A stretch of DNA of 10,388 bases. Origin: an uncultured Prevotellaceae bacterium (GTDB taxonomy: Bacteria; Bacteroidota; Bacteroidia; Bacteroidales; Muribaculaceae). The position numbers and the translations under genes are program-made. Where the stretch lies: NCBI GenBank assembly GCA_947254205.1, contig CAMYCE010000076.1, positions 1-10,388 of the forward strand, written 5' to 3'. Below the pieces are notes generated by a model, which did not search any database, was not told the DNA's origin, and was given only the letters and a program-made list of their open reading frames with translations. Each line of letters starts with the position of its first letter. Position 1 is the first letter of the stretch. Shown one piece after another: positions 1-6,932 of the stretch.

Positions 1-72
1 TGGCACACTGCAATAGCACACACATTAATTGCAACGACAGCAAAAACTCAATCGTTTTTTTGCGTCACACTA

Positions 73-103
73 TTGCGCATTACAAAAATTTGATATACCT
101 TTG
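73..103 (+). promoter_or_regulatory. Bacteroidetes-type promoter of tRNA-His
   Basis: A -33 TTG (73-75) is followed after exactly 20 nt by TACCTTTG (96-103), a full match to the Bacteroidetes -7 consensus TAnnTTTG. Transcription would start near 107-110, giving a leader of roughly 12-15 nt before the tRNA. The same TTG-N20-TAnnTTTG geometry recurs at other promoters in this window, which supports the call. Confidence 0.8.
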
Positions 104-121
104 CACTTGCAATAACAAATG

Positions 122-195
122 GTGGATGTAGTTCAGTTGGTTAGAGCGTCAGATTGTGGTTCTGAATGTCGTGGGTTCGAGTCCCATCTTCCACC
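122..195 (+). tRNA. tRNA-His (anticodon GUG)
   Basis: The sequence folds as a complete cloverleaf. It has an acceptor 5' strand GTGGATG, a D-arm GTTC/GAGC with the GG of the D-loop, an anticodon stem TCAGA/TCTGA around the loop TTGTGGT, and a T-arm GTGGG-TTCGAGT-CCCAT. The anticodon GTG lies at 156-158 and decodes histidine codons. The base before the acceptor stem (121) is G and the discriminator (195) is C, which fits the extra G-1:C73 pair that identifies tRNA-His. The acceptor stem has one apparent U-U mismatch. A CCA end is not clearly encoded, since only a run of C follows. The gene is transcribed alone, with its own promoter upstream and a terminator 9 nt downstream. Confidence 0.98.
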
Positions 196-203
196 CCCTT
201 TCC

Positions 204-236
204 AAGAAGTTCCTTTTTTCAAGGAACTTCTTTTTT
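204..236 (+). terminator. Rho-independent terminator of tRNA-His
   Basis: A perfect 12-bp stem, AAGAAGTTCCTT (204-215) with AAGGAACTTCTT (221-232), closes a 5-nt loop and is followed by TTTT. It begins 9 nt after the tRNA. On the minus strand no U-tract follows the stem, so it is unlikely to serve the converging ATPase gene. I see no obvious terminator for that gene between 237 and 354. Confidence 0.88.
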
Positions 237-354
237 ATTCTCCCCCCAAAAACCACGGAAACATGGAGCTCAGCCAATTTTCAGGGCTCAGTAGAGACGA
301 TGCATCACTATCCTACAAGCATTTAGGTTTACTCTAAAAACATGTCGGTGAAGG

Positions 355-1671
355 CTATGCATTGGGCTCTTGTTGCCTCGCCCGCATATAGGTTAGAACA
401 GCATAGAGGGGCACATTGGTCAGTGTATCTTGCTGGCGATAGTCCGACATAGAAAAACGTAGTCCGTGCCAATCAGGATGCTCTGCGACAAAGGCTTTGA
501 GCGACTTGCTGTTGAGGTTCTCCTCTGCTTTTACCTCTATGGGAAGAATATGCTCGCCTTGTTGAAGCAGAAAATCGATTTCCTGCATGCTATTGTCCTT
601 ACTGTAATAGCCGAGTGTGGTGCCATCGAGTGCCTGCAAATGGCTACAAATGAAGTTTTCGGTAAATGCCCCCTTGCTTTCTCTCATATCATTGGGGAGT
701 AGCAACAGGGCTGGTGGCGTATTGCTCATCGCCCCCAACAGTCCGCAATCAAGTGCATAGAGTTTGAATGTCATCACATCTTCGTAGGTTGCCAAAGGCA
801 TCAATGGAGCAGAAATGCGCGGAATGCGATACACCAATCCTGCGTCCACCAACCATTGTATGGCTATCTCGAAATTCTTGGCTCGCCCCCCCTTGCGCAC
901 CACGCCATAGATGAATTTTTTGTTTTCCTTGGCAAGTTGTGAGGGGATAGAACGCCACACCTGACCGATGCGTACCACCTCGTCCGCCGAGGCATGTTTG
1001 GAGATGTCGTTGTTGTAGGCAAAGAGAATCTCGTTTTGTATTTCACGCACATGCACAGCATCATTGGTGTCGATATACCTTTGCACCGCCTCGGGCATTC
1101 CGCCCACAAAGTAATACTCGCGCAGTAGCTGTATGTAGCGATTCCGCAAGCCTTGTATTGTTGTCCAGTCACCCGCATGCAGTATCTCCAATAATAGCCT
1201 CTCGCCCTTGGCGAGCAGAAATTCCTCAAAATTCATCGGGAGCAGCCGCAACGTGTTGACTTTGCCCACGGGAAACGATTCGCCTTGATGCAGGGCGATA
1301 CCGAGCAACGAGCCAGCTACTGCTACATGATATTCACGAGCCTCTTCACAGAAGTACTTCAACGATGACAACCCACGTTTCACCTCTTGTATCTCGTCGA
1401 ACACGATAAGCGTATTGCCCGGCTCAATGGGTACACCGGTAATGGCTCCAACAGAGAGCAAAATGCGTTTCATATCGTAGTCGGGAGCAAAAAGGTCTCT
1501 CACCAAAAGATTGTTGTCACAGTTCACGTACGCCATATATTTATAATGGCTACGTCCAAATTCGCGCAAGATATGAGTCTTGCCCACTTGGCGTGCGCCC
1601 AAAAGTATCAGAGGCTTACGGTCGGGACGTTTCTTCCATGCAACAAGTTGTTTCAGTACTTCTCTTTCCAT
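355..1671 (-). CDS. ATP-binding protein, AAA_14 + DUF4143 family
   Basis: This 438-residue protein belongs to the widespread AAA_14/DUF4143 ATPases, whose cellular role is not established. It has a Walker A motif GARQVGKT (residues 25-32), a Walker B LIVFDE (88-93) and a sensor-like strand ending AGSLLG (119-124). The C-terminal half matches the DUF4143 region and includes E364-I-D366 and IEVK (378-381). That spacing looks like a PD-(D/E)XK nuclease-type core, though cleavage activity is not shown for the family. The length is normal for the family and the frame is intact. No signal peptide or membrane segment is visible, so it should be cytoplasmic. The start ATG at 1671 is supported by a promoter about 30 bp upstream and by the Walker A beginning 25 residues in. 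The leader lacks a Shine-Dalgarno sequence, as is usual for Bacteroidetes. It is monocistronic, with a 33-bp tandem repeat just upstream of its promoter. A decayed relative lies at 6957-7178. Confidence 0.92.
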   Translation of the reverse strand: MEREVLKQLVAWKKRPDRKPLILLGARQVGKTHILREFGRSHYKYMAYVNCDNNLLVRDLFAPDYDMKRILLSVGAITGVPIEPGNTLIVFDEIQEVKRGLSSLKYFCEEAREYHVAVAGSLLGIALHQGESFPVGKVNTLRLLPMNFEEFLLAKGERLLLEILHAGDWTTIQGLRNRYIQLLREYYFVGGMPEAVQRYIDTNDAVHVREIQNEILFAYNNDISKHASADEVVRIGQVWRSIPSQLAKENKKFIYGVVRKGGRAKNFEIAIQWLVDAGLVYRIPRISAPLMPLATYEDVMTFKLYALDCGLLGAMSNTPPALLLLPNDMRESKGAFTENFICSHLQALDGTTLGYYSKDNSMQEIDFLLQQGEHILPIEVKAEENLNSKSLKAFVAEHPDWHGLRFSMSDYRQQDTLTNVPLYAVLTYMRARQQEPNA

Positions 1672-1701
1672 TGAAAATTATATTGAAATGGCTTACAATT
1701 G

Positions 1702-1732
1702 CAAATATAGCCCTTTTTGCATGAAAGGGCAA
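1702..1732 (-). promoter_or_regulatory. Promoter of the DUF4143 ATPase gene
   Basis: Read on the minus strand, TTG (1732-1730) is followed after exactly 20 nt by TATATTTG (1709-1702), a full match to TAnnTTTG. The predicted start site near 1698 would leave a leader of about 27 nt before the ATG at 1671. The near edge of the 33-bp repeat array is only 9 bp upstream of the -33 element. Confidence 0.75.
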
Positions 1733-1741
1733 GAGAAGATG

Positions 1742-1823
1742 CATTTTTATGGACGAGTTTTTCGGCATCGAATACATTTTTATGGACGAGTTTTTCGGCA
1801 TCGAATACATTTTTATGGACGAG
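1742..1823. repeat. 33-bp tandem repeat, 2.5 copies, upstream of ATPase promoter
   Basis: The block CATTTTTATGGACGAG occurs three times without a mismatch (1742-1757, 1775-1790, 1808-1823). The copies are separated by two identical 17-nt blocks TTTTTCGGCATCGAATA (1758-1774, 1791-1807). There is no spacer, so this is a direct tandem repeat with a 33-bp period. The second block holds a short dyad TTCG-N4-CGAA. The array lies immediately upstream of the ATPase promoter, where regulator-binding sites or iteron-like sites would be expected. Exact identity of the copies suggests recent expansion or selection. It differs in length and sequence from the 23-bp array at 6795-6932. Confidence 0.95.
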
Positions 1824-1891
1824 AATTGATATTGGAGTTTTTTTTAGGACAGGAGAAAAGAGGAGGAAAACTGCCAAAAGGCTGGAACAGG

Positions 1892-1927
1892 AAAACGACC
1901 AGCCGTGGGAGTTGGGCTGGTCGTTTT
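1892..1927 (-). terminator. Terminator of the LRR protein gene
   Basis: A perfect 13-bp stem, AAAACGACCAGCC (1892-1904) with GGCTGGTCGTTTT (1915-1927), closes a 10-nt loop. On the minus strand the 3' arm ends in GTCGTTTT, which supplies the U-run of an intrinsic terminator. It begins 30 bp beyond the stop codon of the LRR gene (1958). Confidence 0.8.
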
Positions 1928-1957
1928 GGATTGTTGAGTGGGTTGTGACAAAGGCCT

Positions 1958-4330
1958 TTAGCGTTTGGCTACTTTCAGGTAGCAAGCGTGGCCTTGGGTA
2001 TCAACCATCATGAGCACATAGATGCCTGTGGGCAATGTGTCAAGGCTGGCAGTGTTGCCGGCAGCATCGATGCAAGCAACCACACGTCCTGTGGTGTCGA
2101 ATGCCTTGACGTGGGCCATGGGCACACTGCTGATGAGGGTCGCGCCATCAAAGTCATAGCCTTGCAAGTGGGTTGCAACCTCATTGAGGGCCGAGGAGAA
2201 ATCGTTGATGTCGGCATCGGTGAGCAATGTTTCTTCAAGGTTGCCATCGGCAGCTTCGGCCACACGATATAGTTCCCAATTTTTGGAAGTGAACAACTTG
2301 GCTGTAGCCTGTGTGATTTGGTTTTCTTGTTGCAGACCTGTGCCAATGATATAGATGTGACCTGGCATCGACTCGTTGCTGCGGTCATATATCGACTCGG
2401 CAAGAGCTTGTGAAGCATCGAAGTTGAATTTATTGCCATACACATAGAGGTCGCGCATCTTGGTGTTGCTTTCAACCGTCATGCCGGGCATTTTGTTTTT
2501 GCCAGCTTGCAGACGCATCACAGCAGGCATTTTGTCGGTTTCGATGGCTGTGAGCTTGTTGTTGTCGAGGAAACACTCGGTGAGTTGCTTCATTGTCGTG
2601 GTTTTGAGCGAGGTCAATTGATTGCTCGACAAGTTGAGAATTTGCAATGCAGGATTGTTTTGCAAGTCAATCGTTTCAATTCTATTATTCTTGAGCACAA
2701 TTTTTTCAAGATCGGGGCACACGCCGGTGTTGATAGTCTCGATTTGATTGCCTCCTGCAATGAGTTGCACCAATTGTGCGTTGCCGCTCAAGTCGAGAGT
2801 GCCAATTTTGTTGCCCGAGCAGTTAAGCACCCACAAGGCAGGGTTGTGAGAAAGGTCAAGGCTGTTGAGATGATTATCGGTGATCATGAGTCGCTTTAAT
2901 TTCTCATTGCAAGAGAGGTCAATGCTTGTTAAAGCGTTCTCGGAACACAGCAATTTCTCAAGTTTGGTGAGCTTGGTGGTGTTGAGCTTGGTGAGCTTGT
3001 TGTTTTCGCAATCAAGCGACTTGAGCATGGGGTTGTAGTTGAGTTGCAACTTCTCGATCATGTTGCCGGCACACAGCAACTCGGTGAGAGCCGAAGCTCC
3101 ACTCACGTCAATGGCCTTAGCCTTGGTAGTTGAGCAGTCAAACGTTGTGATGTCGCCATAAAGATGAATGTCGGTGCCCAGTAGCTTGCCACTCACCATG
3201 CTCTTGTTGCCCATATCCACTTTTTTGCCATCGCCCCAGTCAACCAGCACATTGCTATTGGAAGACAGTTCAAAAGAGAGCGGCGACTCAAGTGGCAACT
3301 CATAGTGCAACAAAATGGCGGCCTTGTTTTCATCGAGTTGCAAGAGGTAGAACACACTTTTAGCATTGATGATTAAACTCACCTTCTTGTTTCCAGCCTC
3401 AATAGAAATGATCACGCCATCTTTGCGCTGATTGTTTTCGACAAAGGTCACAGCCTCGTCGAGCGAGGCAAAATGCTGTTTCACTCCACCAAACGCATCG
3501 GTCGAATAGTAACTGATAGTGCTCTCGGCATAGGCCGACACCAGCGCTGCAGCTTCTTTTTTCCACACTGCAATCGACTTGGCAAGAGATTCGTTATCGG
3601 TTTTATTGAGATAAATGCTTATCTCCTTCACTTTGTCTTTGCCTGCATTGGCATCACAATTCATGGTGAAATTCACCATGTCGTCGTTGCGCACTGCATC
3701 GAAATAGAGATTTATCAAGCCAAACATATTAATCTTATTGGAGATATAATAGTTTTCTTGATAAAACTTCTCGAAATCGCTGCCCACCTTGGTGAGAAGT
3801 TTCTCGACATTGAGCGGCATGAAATTGCGAGTGAGCACCAGCTTATAGTCGTCGATATTCCAGTCGAGCACAAAATAAACTCCCGACTTGGGGTTAAACA
3901 CCGAGGCGATGCGCAACTTGTCGCCATCGCTATTCATGAGCGAGATAGTCTCTTCCACAGTTTTTTTGAGTCCGCCAGAGGCTCCCGAAAACTTGGCTCC
4001 AAAAAAGTTGCCCAGCGACTGTGAATGTTCAAGCACAGCCACTGCATGGGCAAGAGTGCCATCGTCGGGGTAAAGTTCAAGACTCTGCAACTTGCCTTGC
4101 TCGTCGGCCTTGATGGCAAGTCGATAGTCTTGCCCCTGAAAAGCTACTACGCTGTTTTGGGTGAGCGAGGCATGAGCCTTGTTGAAATCTTGAAGAGGGC
4201 GATTGATGAATTCACTCATTGCCACAGGGTCAAAATTGACGGTTTGAGCCTGCAAGGGTGTAGACAATCCACACATGCCCAGTAGCAACACAATGAGCAT
4301 CAACGCCTTGAAACGTAAGATTGATTTCAT
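1958..4330 (-). CDS. secreted leucine-rich-repeat protein with T9SS-type C-terminal domain
   Basis: This is a 790-residue exported protein. Residues 1-29 form a signal peptide: basic start, hydrophobic core, and a probable cut after LQAQ. A cysteine at 20 does not fit a good lipobox. Residues 35-345 match no domain I recognise but appear to hold two related halves (about 75-158 and 233-323). Residues 350-395 carry VDWGDG, a motif common next to LRRs in Bacteroidetes surface proteins. About eleven LRR units of roughly 21 residues follow (397-635), with the pattern LxxLxCxxNxLxxLDLSxN, so this segment probably binds a protein or glycan. The last 50-55 residues (VKAFDTTGRVV ... LPTGIYVLMM ... 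YLKVAKR) match the type A T9SS sorting domain, pointing to passage across the outer membrane and surface attachment or release. The gene is monocistronic and divergent from the beta-helix gene. The ligand is unknown. Confidence 0.88.
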   Translation of the reverse strand: MKSILRFKALMLIVLLLGMCGLSTPLQAQTVNFDPVAMSEFINRPLQDFNKAHASLTQNSVVAFQGQDYRLAIKADEQGKLQSLELYPDDGTLAHAVAVLEHSQSLGNFFGAKFSGASGGLKKTVEETISLMNSDGDKLRIASVFNPKSGVYFVLDWNIDDYKLVLTRNFMPLNVEKLLTKVGSDFEKFYQENYYISNKINMFGLINLYFDAVRNDDMVNFTMNCDANAGKDKVKEISIYLNKTDNESLAKSIAVWKKEAAALVSAYAESTISYYSTDAFGGVKQHFASLDEAVTFVENNQRKDGVIISIEAGNKKVSLIINAKSVFYLLQLDENKAAILLHYELPLESPLSFELSSNSNVLVDWGDGKKVDMGNKSMVSGKLLGTDIHLYGDITTFDCSTTKAKAIDVSGASALTELLCAGNMIEKLQLNYNPMLKSLDCENNKLTKLNTTKLTKLEKLLCSENALTSIDLSCNEKLKRLMITDNHLNSLDLSHNPALWVLNCSGNKIGTLDLSGNAQLVQLIAGGNQIETINTGVCPDLEKIVLKNNRIETIDLQNNPALQILNLSSNQLTSLKTTTMKQLTECFLDNNKLTAIETDKMPAVMRLQAGKNKMPGMTVESNTKMRDLYVYGNKFNFDASQALAESIYDRSNESMPGHIYIIGTGLQQENQITQATAKLFTSKNWELYRVAEAADGNLEETLLTDADINDFSSALNEVATHLQGYDFDGATLISSVPMAHVKAFDTTGRVVACIDAAGNTASLDTLPTGIYVLMMVDTQGHACYLKVAKR

Positions 4331-4391
4331 AATACAATTAATTTAGAATTAGAGTTGAAAAAAATGATTAAAAAATAGGGTGTCAATTCTA

Positions 4392-4422
4392 CAAAAATAA
4401 TATTTTTAAACACAAAATGCAA
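4392..4422 (-). promoter_or_regulatory. Promoter of the LRR protein gene
   Basis: On the minus strand TTG (4422-4420) is separated by exactly 20 nt from TATTTTTG (4399-4392), a full TAnnTTTG match. The predicted 5' leader is close to 58 nt. The -33 overlaps one copy of the 10-bp direct repeat TGCAATCACA (4418-4427), so a protein bound there could affect this promoter. Confidence 0.7.
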
Positions 4423-4498
4423 TCACACAACAATATTGACCTAAATCAATTCAACAACGGAATTGAGGGGAAGTGAAGAGGACAATATTGCAATCACA
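4418..4498. promoter_or_regulatory. candidate operator region between divergent promoters
   Basis: Three kinds of repeat lie between the two divergent promoters. The 10-bp direct repeat TGCAATCACA occurs at 4418-4427 and 4489-4498. The palindrome CAATATTG occurs at 4431-4438 and 4483-4490. Between them is an inverted repeat TCAATTC (4446-4452) / GAATTGA (4460-4466). The arrangement is roughly symmetric and spans the space between the two -33 elements. That would suit a shared regulator of the LRR and beta-helix genes. The region is AT-rich, so some of this could be chance. Confidence 0.4.
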
Positions 4499-4515
4499 TT
4501 ATTGCATAGCACTCA

Positions 4516-4546
4516 TTGCAATTAAATTTTATTTTCATTAACTTTG
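4516..4546 (+). promoter_or_regulatory. Promoter of the beta-helix protein gene
   Basis: A -33 TTG (4516-4518) is followed after exactly 20 nt by TAACTTTG (4539-4546), a full match to TAnnTTTG. A start site near 4550 would give a leader of about 45 nt to the ATG at 4597. The second copy of the TGCAATCACA repeat ends 17 bp upstream of the -33. Confidence 0.8.
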
Positions 4547-4596
4547 TAATTGTGAAAAAACCGTAAATTTTATCGACTCAATCATTACAAATTATC

Positions 4597-6681
4597 ATGA
4601 GTAAAAGAAAAAACTTTTGGGGGCGCATTTTGCTCCTTGGTGCCTTATTAATCATCTCAGCAATGAGTGGCTATGCAGCCGGTTCGCTGGTAATAGGCAG
4701 TAAAACGATCAACCTCACACAAGACAATGCCGATGTGATGGGTGATGGCAAAGTGAACTACACCGCATCGAGCAAAACTCTCACCCTCAACGGGGCAAGC
4801 CTCACAAGTGGCATTGCTGCCAAAGGGGTGCAAGGACTCACGGTGAAACTCGTGGGCGAAAACACAATCACAGTGGCCAAGAGCGCTATCGACATCAATA
4901 ATGGAACCACCATAACACTCACCGGAGCAGGAAGCCTCACGGCAACCAGCACAGGAGGCAATGCCGTGATGGTGCAGGCCAATAGCTCTCTCACCATTCA
5001 AGAAACCAGCATGAAGGTTAAAGGAAAAACGATAGGCTTCAGCGGATTGGTGGGCTTCATGGGCGAAACTCTCATTATCGACAATGCCAAGATTGAGGTC
5101 GAGGCAGGCAATTGCGTGGCAGCCGATTTGCAAACCTTCAACCTGCAAAACGTGAAGATAATTGAACCCAAAGGTGGAGCATGGAACCCGGGCAACAACC
5201 GCTTTTGCGACAGTGCCGGCAAAATGGCAACACGCATGGTGCTTGAAGCCAACAGTGGCCAAAAAGAAGTGGCCAGCATCAGCTTTGGCAACCAAAAAGT
5301 GAACCTCGCCAATAGCAACTCCAATGTGCTAGGCGATGGTAAGGTGAGTTATGATGCCACTGCCAAGCAATTCACACTCAACAATGCTTCACTCACTGCC
5401 GGCATCAAAATTGAGGGTGCCAAGGGCTACACCTTTGTGATGCAGGGCACCAACAACATTGCCACAAGTGGCCAAGCCATGAAACTCGACAAAGGTAGCG
5501 ACATCACCATCACTGGCAACGGGCAATTGCAAGCCGTGAGCAGTGGCGACACAGCCATTTCCATCAATAATTTCTCGAAACTCACGCTCATCGACACCAA
5601 AGTGTCGGTGAAGGGTAAAATAGGAATTAGCGGCACCGATGGCAAGCACGGCGAAACCCTCATGATCGACAGCACTGCCTTGACTATCATGGCCGATAAT
5701 TATGCTCTGGGCAACCTTGCCGCCTACTCGCTCTTGCATGCCAAAATTGTGAAACCTGTAGAAGCCTATTGGAACTACAACAAGCATCAAGTTGTAGACG
5801 TTGACGGCAAGGCAGTGACACATCTTGTGATTGAGTCGAAGAGTGACAACGAGGGCAAAAAATTGGGTATGCTCGCCATTGGCGACACCTACATCGAGCT
5901 CAACAAAAGCAAAAAAGACGTGTTGGGCGATGGCACAGTGAGCTATGACGCCGAACGTCGCACTCTCACACTCAACAATGCCAACATCGTGACCGAGCAA
6001 AACTCCCTCTACATGCAAGAAGCCAGCGACCTCACCATCAATGTGGTGGGCAATTGCAACATCACAAGCACCAAGAAAACCGCAATGGTGCTCTTCTACG
6101 ACAGCCATGTTACCATTACCGGAAGTGGCAAGCTCAACATTTCGAGCCCCGAAAACACGGGCATCTATCTGCTCTATAAAAACGACCTCATTTTCAAAGA
6201 CATTGATGTGAATGTGAGTGGCTTGTGGGCTATTGCAGGAATCAATGGCACCAGCGAAGAACATCTCGAAATCGTGAATGCCAACGTTGAAGCCACAGGC
6301 TCGGCCGAAGCTATCAACTCGGTGCAAGAAGTTGTGCTCAAGCAAGCTCACCTTGCTCAACCCCAAAATGCAGTGTGGAGCGACCAAGAACATCGCTTCT
6401 TGCTTGATGGGCAAAAAGTGAAACACCTCAAATTTGTCAAGGGAGAAAACACTGCCGTGAGCCACATCAATTCACAGGCAGGCATGCAAGTAGCCTTGAA
6501 TCACGGCGTTGCCAGCATCACGGCACCAGCAGGCACCCAAGTGAGCTTCTACACCATCGATGGACGCCTTGCAGGCTCTTGCATCATGCCACACGACGGA
6601 AAGCAGCAAGTGCAACTGGGAGCTGGCACCTATATCATTCACAACAGCAACGGCCAGAACATCAAGCTCATTGCACAATAA
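4597..6681 (+). CDS. secreted protein with three beta-helix-like modules and T9SS-type tail
   Basis: This is a 694-residue exported protein with a signal peptide (basic MSKRKNFWGR, hydrophobic 11-23, probable cut after GYAA near 28). Three tandem modules of about 187-195 residues follow (about 30-217, 227-413, 424-613). Each starts with a strand such as LVIGSKTINL, then VLGDGxVSYDA, TLTLNNAxL, and runs of T/I/N-rich short strands containing ITITGxGxL. This repeating pattern fits a right-handed parallel beta-helix like the carbohydrate-binding DUF4353 proteins (family of Cthe_2159). A polysaccharide ligand is therefore plausible but not shown. Residues 619-694 resemble a T9SS sorting domain (VSFYTIDGR ... 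LGAGTYII) and are clearly related to the tail of the 7464-9527 protein. The tail ends KLIAQ rather than the usual K/R-rich end. No catalytic residues are evident. The gene is monocistronic with its own promoter and terminator. Confidence 0.85.
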   Translation: MSKRKNFWGRILLLGALLIISAMSGYAAGSLVIGSKTINLTQDNADVMGDGKVNYTASSKTLTLNGASLTSGIAAKGVQGLTVKLVGENTITVAKSAIDINNGTTITLTGAGSLTATSTGGNAVMVQANSSLTIQETSMKVKGKTIGFSGLVGFMGETLIIDNAKIEVEAGNCVAADLQTFNLQNVKIIEPKGGAWNPGNNRFCDSAGKMATRMVLEANSGQKEVASISFGNQKVNLANSNSNVLGDGKVSYDATAKQFTLNNASLTAGIKIEGAKGYTFVMQGTNNIATSGQAMKLDKGSDITITGNGQLQAVSSGDTAISINNFSKLTLIDTKVSVKGKIGISGTDGKHGETLMIDSTALTIMADNYALGNLAAYSLLHAKIVKPVEAYWNYNKHQVVDVDGKAVTHLVIESKSDNEGKKLGMLAIGDTYIELNKSKKDVLGDGTVSYDAERRTLTLNNANIVTEQNSLYMQEASDLTINVVGNCNITSTKKTAMVLFYDSHVTITGSGKLNISSPENTGIYLLYKNDLIFKDIDVNVSGLWAIAGINGTSEEHLEIVNANVEATGSAEAINSVQEVVLKQAHLAQPQNAVWSDQEHRFLLDGQKVKHLKFVKGENTAVSHINSQAGMQVALNHGVASITAPAGTQVSFYTIDGRLAGSCIMPHDGKQQVQLGAGTYIIHNSNGQNIKLIAQ

Positions 6682-6723
6682 CGCTCTCAACAATTCCAAA
6701 CTTGAGATAAGAATACAACGGGA

Positions 6724-6765
6724 CAAGGCATTTGTAGGGAAAATCTACAGATGCCTTGACTTTTT
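6724..6765 (+). terminator. Rho-independent terminator of the beta-helix gene
   Basis: A 14-bp stem (6724-6737 with 6745-6758, one T-G wobble) closes a 7-nt loop and is followed by AC and TTTTT. It lies 42 bp after the stop codon. Its 5' arm contains GCATTTGTAGGG (6728-6739), which is 10/12 identical to GCCTTTGTAGGC at 6941-6952 on the other side of the repeat array. That may be chance. Confidence 0.88.
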
Positions 6766-6794
6766 CTCTCATTAATTTATGGAAACACAAAATC

Positions 6795-6932
6795 AACAAT
6801 CTTGGGAATTTATTTCCAACAATCTTGGGAATTTATTTCCAACAATCTTGGGAATTTACCTCCAACAATCTTGGGAATTTACCTCCAACAATCTTGGGAG
6901 TCTCTCTCCAACAATCTTGGGAATTTTGAGAA
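6795..6932. repeat. 23-bp tandem repeat, six copies (BrickBuilt-like minisatellite)
   Basis: Six head-to-tail 23-bp units without spacers start at 6795, 6818, 6841, 6864, 6887 and 6910. All begin AACAATCTTGGGA. Units 1 and 2 are identical, units 3 and 4 are identical to each other, unit 5 is diverged after the core, and unit 6 loses the pattern after 17 nt. Each unit has an imperfect dyad around TTGG ... CCAA at the junction with the next. A 23-nt spacer-free repeat located between genes and carrying promoter elements is how the BrickBuilt MITE of Porphyromonas gingivalis is described, as I recall it. I cannot confirm sequence homology or terminal inverted repeats here. The last unit runs into a promoter and then into an ATPase remnant. 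Confidence 0.95.

Noticed and set aside
119..337. 72-residue open frame starting MVDVVQLVRAS
   Set aside because: It is the translation of the tRNA-His gene and its terminator. Such frames over tRNAs are a common artefact.
1742..1823. CRISPR array or plasmid origin iterons
   Set aside because: The intervening 17-nt blocks are identical rather than unique, and no replication initiator gene is next to it. Promoter-proximal repeats fit better.
1717..2013. plus-strand frame with FLWTSFSASNT repeats
   Set aside because: Produced by the 33-bp repeat and the antisense of the LRR gene end. No promoter consensus or protein-like composition was found on this strand.
5389..6465. 358-residue minus-strand open frame
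   Set aside because: It is the antisense of the beta-helix gene. Its His/Cys/Val-rich composition is typical of a shadow frame and it has no promoter.
6795..6932. CRISPR array
   Set aside because: The 23-bp units are contiguous without unique spacers, and no cas genes are present.
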